A DNA stretch of 64,000 nucleotides. Origin: JBCBGF01 sp039820585. GTDB taxonomy: Bacteria; Pseudomonadota; Alphaproteobacteria; Rhodobacterales; Rhodobacteraceae. The position numbers were made by a program, and so were the translations under genes. Below are positions 37,193-46,406 of this stretch, piece by piece. Position 1 is the first letter of the stretch, and each line of letters starts with the position of its first letter. The notes under the pieces were generated by a model. That model searched no databases, had not been told where the DNA came from, and worked only from the letters and a program-made list of their open reading frames with translations. The stretch is from contig JBCBPV010000002.1 in the NCBI GenBank assembly GCA_039820585.1, forward strand, positions 53,385 through 117,384, given 5' to 3'.

Positions 37193-38575
37193 ATGGCAAC
37201 CGAAGTACTGATGCCCGCCCTGTCCCCCACGATGGAGGAAGGCACGCTCGCGAAATGGCTGGTGAAAGAGGGGGATACCGTGTCCTCCGGCGACATCATG
37301 GCCGAAATCGAAACCGACAAGGCCACGATGGAGTTTGAGGCGGTCGATGAAGGGATCGTCGGCAAGATCTTTGTCGCCGAAGGCACCGAGGCGGTGAAGG
37401 TCAACACACCTATCGCGCTTCTTCTGGAAGAAGGTGAAAGCGCGGACAACGCGACAATCGCATCGGCAGATGAAAGCGTTGCAGTGCCCTCTGTCTTGCA
37501 AGGCGAGGAAGGAAAGCTTGCTGCACCCGCAGCACCCGCATCGCCGATCCCATCCGAAGACATCGCCGAACCTGACATTCCGGCAGGCACCGAAATGGTC
37601 GAAACCACCGTCCGCGAAGCCCTGCGCGACGCCATGGCCGAAGAAATGCGCCGCGACGAGACGGTATTTCTGATGGGCGAGGAAGTCGCCGAATACCAAG
37701 GCGCCTACAAGATCAGCCAGGGTCTCTTGGATGAGTTCGGCGCCAAGCGCGTCATCGACACGCCCATCACCGAACACGGCTTTGCCGGAATCGGCGTCGG
37801 CGCGTCGTTTGGGGGCCTGCGCCCCATTGTCGAGTTCATGACCTTCAACTTCGCCATGCAGGCGATCGACCAGATCATCAACTCTGCCGCCAAGACGCTT
37901 TATATGTCCGGCGGCCAGATGGGCGCACCCATGGTCTTCCGCGGCCCCAACGGTGCCGCCGCCCGCGTCGGTGCCCAGCACAGCCAGGACTACGCCGCCT
38001 GGTACATGCAGATCCCTGGCCTGAAGGTCGTCATGCCCTACTCGGCCTCCGACGCCAAAGGCCTGATGAAAACCGCGATCCGCGACCCCAACCCTGTGAT
38101 CTTCCTCGAAAACGAAATCCTGTATGGCCGCTCGTTCGAGGTGCCGAAACTCGACGACTACACCGTCCCCTTCGGCAAGGCCCGGATCTGGCGTGAAGGC
38201 AGCGACGTCACCATCGTAAGCTTCGGCATCGGCATGCAATACGCGCTGCAAGCTGCCGACGAACTCGCAGGCGACGGGATCTCGGCGGAAGTGATCGACC
38301 TCCGCACGCTCCGCCCCATGGACACCGCGACGGTCATACGCTCAATCCAGAAGACCAACCGCTGCGTCACGGTCGAGGAAGGCTTTCCCCAGGGTTGCGT
38401 CGGCAACTACATCAGCTCAGTCATCATGCAGGAAGCGTTTGATTACCTCGACGCCCCGGTGATCAACTGCGCAGGCAAGGACGTGCCGATGCCCTACGCC
38501 GCCAACCTCGAAAAGCTCGCGCTGGTGACCACGGCCGAAGTTATCGAGGCCGTCAAAGCCGTGACCTACCGCTAA
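37193..38575 (+). CDS. pdhB: pyruvate dehydrogenase E1 component, beta subunit with N-terminal lipoyl domain
   Basis: This 460-residue protein has an N-terminal lipoyl domain (about 1-80, lipoyl lysine in 'IETDKATMEFE'), then an Ala/Pro linker, then the E1-beta transketolase domains (from about 135, 'TTVREALRDAMAEEM', 'NFAMQAIDQIINSAAK', 'PMVFRGPNG'). A lipoyl domain on E1-beta is a known alphaproteobacterial feature. Its lipoyl domain is almost identical to that of PdhC encoded 1.6 kb downstream. Confidence 0.97.
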   Translation: MATEVLMPALSPTMEEGTLAKWLVKEGDTVSSGDIMAEIETDKATMEFEAVDEGIVGKIFVAEGTEAVKVNTPIALLLEEGESADNATIASADESVAVPSVLQGEEGKLAAPAAPASPIPSEDIAEPDIPAGTEMVETTVREALRDAMAEEMRRDETVFLMGEEVAEYQGAYKISQGLLDEFGAKRVIDTPITEHGFAGIGVGASFGGLRPIVEFMTFNFAMQAIDQIINSAAKTLYMSGGQMGAPMVFRGPNGAAARVGAQHSQDYAAWYMQIPGLKVVMPYSASDAKGLMKTAIRDPNPVIFLENEILYGRSFEVPKLDDYTVPFGKARIWREGSDVTIVSFGIGMQYALQAADELAGDGISAEVIDLRTLRPMDTATVIRSIQKTNRCVTVEEGFPQGCVGNYISSVIMQEAFDYLDAPVINCAGKDVPMPYAANLEKLALVTTAEVIEAVKAVTYR

Positions 38576-38576
38576 G

Positions 38577-38837
38577 ATGGACGTGCTCGGTCGGGATAGC
38601 GTGCGCGAAGGGTACCGGGTCGCCATCAGCGACGCGGGCGCCCGCGTGGTCGGGTTGATCCCCGACGCCGTAATCTCGACCAGCATGAACCTGACCGGCG
38701 GGCACGGTCACCAGACCGCCTATGACTGGCTCGCCCGCCACCAAGACCAGATCGAAACGACACTCCGAGGCCTCGCCAGTGGAACAGGCCGCATCCGCGC
38801 CCCGTTCGACCGCGTGGTTCTGGAAAAGGACGCCTAA
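38577..38837 (+). CDS. small conserved protein within the pdh operon
   Basis: This 86-residue protein starts one base after the pdhB stop and ends two bases before pdhC, so it is certainly co-translated with the complex. I recognise no domain. It is soluble and mixed alpha/beta in character, with a central 'NLTGGHGHQTAYDWLARHQ' containing three histidines and a C-terminal basic/acidic tail. The position suggests a role tied to the dehydrogenase, but none can be named. Confidence 0.75.
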   Translation: MDVLGRDSVREGYRVAISDAGARVVGLIPDAVISTSMNLTGGHGHQTAYDWLARHQDQIETTLRGLASGTGRIRAPFDRVVLEKDA

Positions 38838-38839
38838 GC

Positions 38840-40135
38840 ATGCCCACCGAAGTACTGATGCCCGCCCTGAGCCCCACCATGGAAGAAGGCACACTGGCCA
38901 AATGGCTGGTGAAAGAAGGGGATACGGTCTCCTCCGGCGATCTTCTGGCCGAGATCGAGACAGACAAGGCAACGATGGAGTTTGAGGCGGTGGATGAAGG
39001 CACCGTGGGCAAGATCCTGATCGCCGAAGGGACCGAGGCGGTGAAGGTCAACACACCTATCGTGGTGCTTCTGGATGACGGCGAAACCGCCGATGATATC
39101 GGCGCGTCCCCGGCACCTGCCGCCGCACCTGCCGAAGCCGCAGCCCCGGCCTCCGAGCCGGCACCACAAACCACCACAGCCCCCGCACCAGCCGCTCCTG
39201 CAACGGCCTCCGGCGACCGCATCTTCGCCTCGCCGCTCGCGCGCCGCATCGCCAAGGACAAGGGCCTCGATCTCGGCCAGATCAAAGGCACAGGCCCCAA
39301 GGGCCGCATCGTCAAAGCCGACGTCGAAGGCTCCACCGCCCAGCCCGAAACTGCGGCCCCCGCAGCCGCGCCAGCCGCCACCGCCCCAGCAGCCGCACCA
39401 CAGGGCATGGACGCCGGCATGGTCGCCAAGATGTACGAAGGCCGCGAATACGAGGAACTGCCCCTCGACGGCATGCGCAAAACCATCGCCGCCCGCCTGA
39501 CCGAGGCCAAGCAGACGATCCCTCATTTCTACCTGCGCCGCGACATCCAACTCGACGCGCTTCTGAAGTTCCGCGGCCAGCTCAACAAACAACTGGAATC
39601 CCGCGGCGTGAAGCTCAGTGTCAATGACTTCATCATCAAGGCCTGCGCCCTGGGCCTGCAACAAGTCCCCGCAGCCAACGCCGTTTGGGCGGGTGACCGG
39701 GTTTTGCAACTGAAACCCTCGGACGTGGCCGTCGCCGTCGCCATCGAAGGCGGCCTTTTCACCCCAGTGCTCAAAGACGCCGAGATGAAGTCGCTCTCCG
39801 CCCTGTCGGCCGAGATGAAAGACCTCGCCACCCGCGCCCGCGACCGCAAGCTCGCACCGCACGAATACCAGGGCGGCAGCTTTGCAATCTCGAACCTCGG
39901 CATGTTCGGCATCGACAACTTCGATGCCGTCATCAACCCGCCGCACGGCGCTATCCTCGCCGTGGGCGCAGGCGTGAAGAAACCGATTGTGGGCGAAGAT
40001 GGGGAACTGGCGGTGGCCACGGTGATGAGCGTCACGCTTTCGGTCGATCACCGGGTGATCGACGGGGCGCTCGGGGCAGAGTTGCTGACCGCGATCAAGG
40101 ACGGGTTGGAAAATCCGGTGGCCATGCTGGCGTAA
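38840..40135 (+). CDS. pdhC: pyruvate dehydrogenase complex E2, dihydrolipoamide acetyltransferase
   Basis: This 431-residue protein has a lipoyl domain (about 1-80, Lys in 'IETDKATMEF'), an Ala/Pro linker, an E1/E3-binding domain (about 130-165, 'ASPLARRIAKDKGLDLGQIK'), a second linker and the catalytic acetyltransferase domain. The active-site motif 'LSVDHRVIDGALGAE' contains the catalytic His and Asp. It forms the core of the complex and transfers acetyl groups to CoA. E3 is not encoded in this window. Confidence 0.97.
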   Translation: MPTEVLMPALSPTMEEGTLAKWLVKEGDTVSSGDLLAEIETDKATMEFEAVDEGTVGKILIAEGTEAVKVNTPIVVLLDDGETADDIGASPAPAAAPAEAAAPASEPAPQTTTAPAPAAPATASGDRIFASPLARRIAKDKGLDLGQIKGTGPKGRIVKADVEGSTAQPETAAPAAAPAATAPAAAPQGMDAGMVAKMYEGREYEELPLDGMRKTIAARLTEAKQTIPHFYLRRDIQLDALLKFRGQLNKQLESRGVKLSVNDFIIKACALGLQQVPAANAVWAGDRVLQLKPSDVAVAVAIEGGLFTPVLKDAEMKSLSALSAEMKDLATRARDRKLAPHEYQGGSFAISNLGMFGIDNFDAVINPPHGAILAVGAGVKKPIVGEDGELAVATVMSVTLSVDHRVIDGALGAELLTAIKDGLENPVAMLA

Positions 40136-40137
40136 CT

Positions 40138-40261
40138 GCCCCTCACCCCAACCCTCTCCCCCGAGGGGAGAGGGGATACCGCATGGATCTGAGAGACACA
40201 TCATCGACCTGTCGCAACAGGTCCCCTCTCCCCTCCGGAGAGAGGGCTAGGGTGAGGGGGC
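40138..40261. repeat. Palindromic intergenic element, copy 2 (~124 bp)
   Basis: This copy begins GCCCCTCACCCCAACCCTC two bases after the pdhC stop and ends GAGGGCTAGGGTGAGGGGGC, so its outer ~22 bases are near-perfect inverted repeats. The two C-rich/G-rich hairpins and the central segment (GAGAGA..CATCG..ACAGGT) match copy 1 at 30965-31086 in order and orientation. Its right end runs into the cysE reading frame and supplies the cysE stop codon. Confidence 0.87.
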
Positions 40262-41065
40262 CGTCCCCCCAAAAAACTGGTCCATCGTCACCGACGGCTG
40301 CGAACACCCCGCCTCACCCACGATCTTCGCGGGCACACCGGCCACAGTCATCTTCGCCGGAATATCCTCCAAAACGACCGACCCCGCCGCAATCCGCGAA
40401 CAGTCGCCAACATGGATATTCCCCAAAACCTTCGCACCAGCCCCAATCAGAACGCCGCATCCAATCTTCGGATGCCGGTCTTCCTCTTCCTTGCCGGTCC
40501 CGCCCAGCGTCACCGAATGCAGCATCGACACATTGTCGCCCACCACCGCGGTCTCGCCGATCACGATGGAATGGGCGTGGTCGATCATAATGCCTTTGCC
40601 GATCCGCGCATTGGGATGCACATCGACGCCAAACGCCTCCGACACCCGCATCTGAAAGAAATACGCCATATCCGCGCGGCCCTGCGTCCACAGCCAATGG
40701 CCCACGCGATAGGCCTGCAACGCCTGGTAGCCCTTGAAGTACAACAGCGGCTGGATCATCCGGTGGCAGGCCGGATCACGATCATAGGTCGCCACGATAT
40801 CCGCCCGCGCGGCATTGGCGATCTCGGGGTCGCTCCGCAGCGCCTGATCCACGATTTCCCGCAACAATTGCTCGGTCATCTCGCCCGAGGCCAGCTTTTG
40901 CGAAATCCGATATCCCAGTGCCGCCTCAAGCGTGCTGTGATGCAAAACGCTCGAATGGATCATCCCGCCCAGCAGCGGTTCTTCGGCCACAGCGGTTTCC
41001 GCCTCATCGCGAATACGCGACCAGATCGGGTCCAATTCGGCAATCTTTGGCTGTCTATGTGCCAT
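40247..41065 (-). CDS. cysE: serine O-acetyltransferase
   Basis: This 272-residue enzyme acetylates serine for cysteine synthesis. The N-terminal helical domain contains 'WSRIRDEAETAVAEEPLLGG'. The left-handed beta-helix carries hexapeptide repeats and the active-site blocks 'GIMIDHAHSIVIGET' and 'HSVTLGGTGKEEEDRHPKIG'. The last residues (Ala-Pro-Ser-Pro) and the TAG stop are encoded inside the palindromic element at 40138-40261, so the original C-terminus was probably altered by that insertion. The CysE tail binds CysK and feedback cysteine in other bacteria. Confidence 0.95.
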   Translation of the reverse strand: MAHRQPKIAELDPIWSRIRDEAETAVAEEPLLGGMIHSSVLHHSTLEAALGYRISQKLASGEMTEQLLREIVDQALRSDPEIANAARADIVATYDRDPACHRMIQPLLYFKGYQALQAYRVGHWLWTQGRADMAYFFQMRVSEAFGVDVHPNARIGKGIMIDHAHSIVIGETAVVGDNVSMLHSVTLGGTGKEEEDRHPKIGCGVLIGAGAKVLGNIHVGDCSRIAAGSVVLEDIPAKMTVAGVPAKIVGEAGCSQPSVTMDQFFGGTAPSP

Positions 41066-41145
41066 CTGCTATCCTTCAGCTTGGCGCGTTCGTACACCAT
41101 ATAGGCCCACAAACCCAAGCCGGAACCACAAGGACCGCAAACACC

Positions 41146-41487
41146 TTGCCGTCATCTGCCGAGATTGAAATCTACCGCACGCGACTCAAGGCCGATCTCG
41201 CGGCACTTGATGGGGAGGATACGCTTGGCGCAGAAAGCCAGGAACCCGGAACGCTGGATCAGCAATCCGTCGGCCGCCTCAGCCGAATGGACGCGCTCCA
41301 ACAACAGGCTATGGCCCAGGCCACGCAACGCCGCCGCACCACACAACGCAGCCGCATCATTGCCGCGCTCGCCCGCATCGGCGCGGGCGAATACGGCGAC
41401 TGCACCGCGTGTGGAGACGACATTGCCAAAGCCCGGCTCAATCACGACCCGGCCCTGCCCCTCTGCCTGTCTTGCGCCCTCGGCTGA
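41146..41487 (+). CDS. TraR/DksA-type zinc-finger protein
   Basis: This 113-residue protein has an N-terminal coiled-coil region and a C-terminal C4 zinc finger (Cys86, Cys89, Cys107, Cys110; 'GDCTACGDD...LCLSCALG'). I place the start at TTG 41146, with AAGGA upstream; the frame extends further but that part is cysE antisense. It may modulate RNA polymerase like DksA, but it lacks the usual DxxDxA tip motif in clear form. Its 3' end overlaps the converging gene by 46 bases. Confidence 0.75.
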   Translation: MPSSAEIEIYRTRLKADLAALDGEDTLGAESQEPGTLDQQSVGRLSRMDALQQQAMAQATQRRRTTQRSRIIAALARIGAGEYGDCTACGDDIAKARLNHDPALPLCLSCALG

Positions 41488-41753
41488 TCCAAAACCGCCA
41501 ACACCTGCTGCAAACACCCCAGAAACACCGGATCATCCAACAACGGCTCCGGGTCTCGGGGCCGCCGCATCGCCACCGCCATCAGGCTCCCATCCCCCCA
41601 GATCGGATGCATCGCACCGGACCTGCGCATTCGGTCCGCGGCGGCCTCCGCTTCCCGCACCATCCGAAACAACGCCCAAGGCCGCAGCCGTCCGGGCAAC
41701 CGCGTCAAAATGCGGGCGACCAGAACCGCATCAGCCACCGCCACGCGCTGCAT
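41442..41753 (-). CDS. small conserved protein at the 3' end of the GTA cluster (DUF7742-like)
   Basis: This 103-residue basic protein has blocks 'RVAVADAVLVARILTRLPG', 'MVREAEAAADRMRRSG', 'HPIWGDGSLMAVAMRRPRDPE' and 'LDDPVFLGCLQQVLAVL'. Proteins like it follow the DUF2793 gene at the end of GTA clusters in related bacteria, as I recall them. ATG 41753 starts five bases beyond the DUF2793 stop. Function unknown. It overlaps the DksA-like gene tail to tail. Confidence 0.65.
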   Translation of the reverse strand: MQRVAVADAVLVARILTRLPGRLRPWALFRMVREAEAAADRMRRSGAMHPIWGDGSLMAVAMRRPRDPEPLLDDPVFLGCLQQVLAVLDQPRAQDRQRGRAGS

Positions 41754-41757
41754 GGGC

Positions 41758-42472
41758 TCAGGCCCGCGGCGCCTGCAACTCCGCCAGATGCACAGCCAGT
41801 CGGACAACCCCGCCATCCAGCGCACCGCCTTCCCCCGTCAGCGTCAAAGCGGTGGCCGCGTAATAGGCCAGCGGGCTCGACGTCAGGCCCGACACCCACG
41901 AACCCGCAGCCATACCCAGCCCCGCGCCATAGCGATCGTCGGACACACCGCCGACGCCCAGCCGCCATGAGGTGGCCGTGCCCCCAATCGCGCTGACCAC
42001 CCGACCCGTCACACCGAACACCAGGGCCCCTGCAGGGATCACCGCGAGCGTATCACTGCTGACCCCCGAGCCGACCGTATGGTCAACCTCCACAACCCGG
42101 CTCAGCATCGCCGCCCCATGCGCGGACACAGCCCCCCGGCCCCGCTTGCCAGGCCACCCCGTCAAACACGCACGGCACCCCTTCATCCGCAATCCAGCCC
42201 CGCCACCCAACGGCCGGGCTCAGATACACCCAGCCACCATTCAGAAACAGCGCAAGCGCTCCGTCTTGCCCCGCCCAGGCTGCTGTGGCGCCCGTCGGCA
42301 CCGCATAGGCGTCACCCTCATCCGGCGCAACCGGCGGGTCTGATACCGCCCGTGACACCAAGGTCATCTGCACCAGCGCATCCAACCGGGCCAAAGCCTC
42401 GTTCACTGTGACGTGCTTTTGCGCCTGCGCGGGTTGCACCAACGGCAATTCCAGCGATTGGGTCTTATCCAT
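41758..42472 (-). pseudogene. DUF2793 protein, possible GTA tail-fibre-like gene, split by a one-base frameshift
   Basis: The N-terminal part reads from ATG 42472 ('LPLVQPAQAQKHVTVNEALA', 'AWAGQDGALALFLNGGW', 'GWRGWIADEGVPCVFDGVAW'), the DUF2793 domain. The frame then closes at about 42083. The expected C-terminal half ('AAMLSRVVEVDHTVGSGV', 'SDDRYGAGLGMAAGSWV', 'LAVHLAELQAPRA') continues in another frame to 41758. The break is at a run of six G on the minus strand (42132-42137); five would restore a 237-residue protein. Causes could be sequencing error, a real mutation or slippage. It overlaps the g15 stop by eight bases. Confidence 0.8.
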
Positions 42473-45400
42473 TGCGACTAATCCTCCTGAACGGACCTGC
42501 TCCAAAACTCTCTGACACCTGCGCGACAGCGACCTCATATGGGCCCGTGACCCCGTCACTCGCCTGATCCGCCGCGCGGTAGGTCCAACTGGGCGCGTTT
42601 ACGAATGCCTCGCGCACAAGGGCCCCACCGGCCTCAACCCGCACCAGATATTGCTCGACGCCTTCGCCCAACGGCACATCAAGGCCCTGCCAGCTATCGC
42701 CATCCACCCGCGTCCTGCGGACCCAGGTGAACACCTCGCCCCCGGCCCCGTCCGGGACGGCCCGCAAATGCACAGAGGCCAAGGGCCGCAACCCAACCCC
42801 CTCGAACGCCCGCGTCTCTGTCACGTAAACCGGATCATCCACCGCCTTCGCCGCAGGCCCAACACGATAGGTCCGCGCAAGCCCGCGCGCTGCCAGACCG
42901 TGATCCACCTGCATAAACGCCTGCGACAACAGCACAAATCGCGATCCGACAGGCCATTGTACGGCGACAGCATCCGTCCCCGCCTGCCCCCGCAACCGCA
43001 TCCGCAGGTCATACACGCCAGGCGACACCAGCGCTGCCTCGGCAAACTGAAACACTTCCCAGATGTCATCCGCCCCGGTCCCGATGGCTGCCACGTTGGC
43101 ACCGCCGAACACCGCCTCCGGCTCCGCCGACATCAGCGTCCCACCATACACTCGCACCCGAAGCGCCGCCCCGCGATCCCACAGCCCCGAAGCCGCAGGC
43201 GCCAAGACACTCAGCGTCTCGCCAATCACCGCCGGGGCCGTCACCAACCCGTCCAGCACAAACCCGTTCTCTGATGCTGACGAATAAACAGCAACCGACC
43301 CAGGCCAGGGGTCGGCATGCACGGCCACATGCGGCGCATGGGCCACCTCGTCACCCCTCAACAGCGGCAGGTCCAGAAACACCGGGAACACCGGCAAAGC
43401 CGCGACATAGGCCGGCCCCGACCCAGTGCGCGCAACCCGGGTCATTTCACCTGCGGCCACCGCCTCCGGCGCCACGCGCACGGCCTCCATCGACCGGCCC
43501 GAACCCACTTCAACCCGGTTCACCCGGTATCGCGCGGCGCCCCCGGGCTCCGCAATCTCAACCACATCGCCCGCGCCCACATCCGCACAGGACGCCGGCA
43601 ACGCAAACCGCACCGTGTCCCGCCCAATCCGCGCCTCGGTCAGCCAACGGTCGGCAACCGCCCGCGCCTCGGTCTCTGTCAGAACCAGCGGCACATCCGT
43701 CTGCGCTACACTTCGCGTCGCCTCATCGGGAAAAATCGCCTCCGATGCGCGCACCGCATAATCGCGATCCGCCTCGAAAGAGTTCACGCGAACCCGTCCC
43801 ACCGTCTCCGCAAACGGTTGCCGAACCCGCTCCAGATCGCCCTCGATCTCGGGCGTCACGACAACCCGCTCCGCGTCGACCACGGCCGACACCCGCGCAT
43901 CGCGCGTCCGAAACACCAGCACGCCATCGCGCTCCACCGCGTCGAACCCATGGGCAAGCATCAATGGCTGCAACGCCGCGCGCGCCGTCCCGCCATCGCG
44001 CATCACATACCCGCGCACCAGCCCGTACAGCCGGCTCACATCGTAGTTGACCAGCCCCGCCCGATCACAGATCTCTGCCACCACCGACGCCAGCGCCCGC
44101 GAAGACGTCCGCCCGTTCAGCCAATGGCCCAGCGCATAGTTCCCGCCATCACTCCACAGGTCGCCCCGCACCGGAAACGCCGGATAGGGCCGTGCATCCC
44201 ACGCCCACACAAACGCCCGATCCACATCCACCATCGGCCCGCCATAGACCGCCGACACCGGATTGTTCGCGGTCTCCCGCCAATACGCCAACTGCGCCCG
44301 CAGATACTGCATCTGCATGAAGTCATCCCGCGCCCCGGTCGAGTAATGCGGCAGATCCGATTCCGACGATTTTGGATCGAAGAACTTGTTGGGCTCATTC
44401 GCCCCCTTATCGACCGATGGACAGCCCACTTCAGTGAACCAAAACGGCTTACTCCCCGGCACCCACGCCGTTGGCACCGCACTGCGCACACCGCCAACTC
44501 GCTCGTGATGGGCATTCTCCCACCACCCGCGCAGGTCTTTATAGCGATAGACCCAAGCCTCCCCATGCGCGCCATCGCTGATCTTTTCACGGTCCTGCGC
44601 ATCCCGGGCCGCGTCTGACGGATAATACCAGTCAAACCCCTCGCCACCCTCTATATTCCCCTGCAAATAGCTCAGGTCATAAACCGACCCGTGCCCCACA
44701 TCCGCATGGTCTTCCCCATCCCGCCAATCCGCCAGCGGCACGTAGTTGTCGATCCCAATGAAATCGATCGCCGGGTCGGCCCACAGCGGATCAAGGTGGA
44801 AATACACATCCCCACTTCCATCATCGGGCCGATATCCGAAATACTCTGTCCAATCAGCGGCATAGCCGACCTTCACATGCGGCCCCAGCACCGCCCGCAC
44901 GTCACCCGCCAGAACCCGCAGCGCCTCCACCACCGGGAACCCGCTAGCTCCGCGCAATGTCGTCAGCCCCCGCAACTCAGACCCGATGCAAAACGAATCC
45001 ACCCCGCCAGCCGCAACACACAGATGCGCATAGTGCAAAATGAACCGCCGAAACGACCACTCTGCTGGGCCCGAATAACTAACGGCACCCCCAACCACTG
45101 AAAAGTCTGATACCGCGGCGCTTCCAAAAAACGTCGCGACTTCCGCATCCACGGCAGCGGTCCCATCCGGCGACCCCTCAACACCCGGCGCCACCGAACA
45201 CGTAATCCGCCCCCGCCACGGTAGCTCCGGCTGATCCACAGCCTCCGAATACGGATCCGCCAACCCGTTTCCCGCCAACTGATCCATCAGAACGAACGGA
45301 TAAAACATCACCTCGCGCCCACCGGCCCGAAGTTCCCCAATCGCCTCAATCACCGCCGCATCCGCAGGCGTGCCCCCGTACACGGGCCCGCCCTCAAACT

Positions 45401-46406
45401 CCGGCATCACGGTCGCCTCCGCCCGCGACACGCCCGCCACCCGCCACGGCATCCCCACACCATCGCGGTCCCGCTGCTCGACCTTCGGCTGAATGGAACA
45501 CGACCCGCACCGCAGATCATCGCCCACCCAACTCACCACCAGCGACGTCGCCCCATGGTTCGGCAACTCCGCCCGCAGCACATCGACCGAGGCCTGAAAA
45601 TCCGTCACACCCTCGACCGAGTTCACATTCAGTGACCGGTTTACCCCCGGCGCCGTCGTCTCATGCACCGGCGTCGTGGCCAGCGAATACTCCCCCGTCC
45701 CCGGCACCAGCGCCACGGCAGAGATCATGTCCGCCAAATCCTCTTCCGGCCGCGTCCCCGACACCGCCCGCACCACCTCAAAGGAAAACTGCGGCACCCG
45801 ATTGCCATAGGGCGCCAGCTCCAAATCCTCGATCACGACATACGCCGTGCCTCGAAACGCCGGCGCATTGCCCGCGCCTTCCACCGCTTCGATCTTGGCA
45901 TCCGGAACCTGATCCTCGGTCCCGCGATAGACCCGGATATTCAGATCCCGCGCCGTAATCTCATCCCCATCGGCCCAGATGCGCCCCAGCCGCGAGATCT
46001 CACCACGGCCCACCGCAATCGCCACGCTCACCGAATAGGTATATTCCCGCACCGTGGTCGACGCAGACCCGCCGCCGCCTTTGCCCGAGCCACCGCTCTG
46101 CACCTGGCTCTCATTCACCGTCTCCAGGAACCGCGAGGCCCAGATCACCTGCCCGCCCACGCGCATCCGGCCAAAGACTTCCTCGACCGGCGCCCCTTCG
46201 CTCGCCCCATTCAGCCGAAACCGCTCGATCCGGCCTGTCTCCACAGTCGACGAGCCACTGCTCGACGCAAACAAGCGGCGATCCACCGCCTGCCCCACCG
46301 TCGCACCAATCGCCTTGCCAATCGCCACCGAGGACAGCCCCAGCACACCGCCCCCGATCGAGGCCCCCGCCGCCGCACCGACAGCCGACAGTACAAGCGT
46401 CGCCAT
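42465..46406 (-). CDS. GTA g15, baseplate megatron/host-specificity protein
   Basis: This 1313-residue protein opens with a glycine/alanine-rich hydrophobic segment ('VGAAAGASIGGGVLGL') and GTA-specific tail-hub blocks. A TIM-barrel glycoside-hydrolase-like domain (about 420-720, 'IDFIGIDNYVPLADW', 'WFTEVGCPSVDKG') follows, then phage tail-hub domains. The C-terminus is the variable receptor-facing end. It forms the tail tip hub and needle in the R. capsulatus particle. It begins one base inside the g14 stop (TAATG). Confidence 0.95.
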   Translation of the reverse strand: MATLVLSAVGAAAGASIGGGVLGLSSVAIGKAIGATVGQAVDRRLFASSSGSSTVETGRIERFRLNGASEGAPVEEVFGRMRVGGQVIWASRFLETVNESQVQSGGSGKGGGGSASTTVREYTYSVSVAIAVGRGEISRLGRIWADGDEITARDLNIRVYRGTEDQVPDAKIEAVEGAGNAPAFRGTAYVVIEDLELAPYGNRVPQFSFEVVRAVSGTRPEEDLADMISAVALVPGTGEYSLATTPVHETTAPGVNRSLNVNSVEGVTDFQASVDVLRAELPNHGATSLVVSWVGDDLRCGSCSIQPKVEQRDRDGVGMPWRVAGVSRAEATVMPEFEGGPVYGGTPADAAVIEAIGELRAGGREVMFYPFVLMDQLAGNGLADPYSEAVDQPELPWRGRITCSVAPGVEGSPDGTAAVDAEVATFFGSAAVSDFSVVGGAVSYSGPAEWSFRRFILHYAHLCVAAGGVDSFCIGSELRGLTTLRGASGFPVVEALRVLAGDVRAVLGPHVKVGYAADWTEYFGYRPDDGSGDVYFHLDPLWADPAIDFIGIDNYVPLADWRDGEDHADVGHGSVYDLSYLQGNIEGGEGFDWYYPSDAARDAQDREKISDGAHGEAWVYRYKDLRGWWENAHHERVGGVRSAVPTAWVPGSKPFWFTEVGCPSVDKGANEPNKFFDPKSSESDLPHYSTGARDDFMQMQYLRAQLAYWRETANNPVSAVYGGPMVDVDRAFVWAWDARPYPAFPVRGDLWSDGGNYALGHWLNGRTSSRALASVVAEICDRAGLVNYDVSRLYGLVRGYVMRDGGTARAALQPLMLAHGFDAVERDGVLVFRTRDARVSAVVDAERVVVTPEIEGDLERVRQPFAETVGRVRVNSFEADRDYAVRASEAIFPDEATRSVAQTDVPLVLTETEARAVADRWLTEARIGRDTVRFALPASCADVGAGDVVEIAEPGGAARYRVNRVEVGSGRSMEAVRVAPEAVAAGEMTRVARTGSGPAYVAALPVFPVFLDLPLLRGDEVAHAPHVAVHADPWPGSVAVYSSASENGFVLDGLVTAPAVIGETLSVLAPAASGLWDRGAALRVRVYGGTLMSAEPEAVFGGANVAAIGTGADDIWEVFQFAEAALVSPGVYDLRMRLRGQAGTDAVAVQWPVGSRFVLLSQAFMQVDHGLAARGLARTYRVGPAAKAVDDPVYVTETRAFEGVGLRPLASVHLRAVPDGAGGEVFTWVRRTRVDGDSWQGLDVPLGEGVEQYLVRVEAGGALVREAFVNAPSWTYRAADQASDGVTGPYEVAVAQVSESFGAGPFRRISRNG

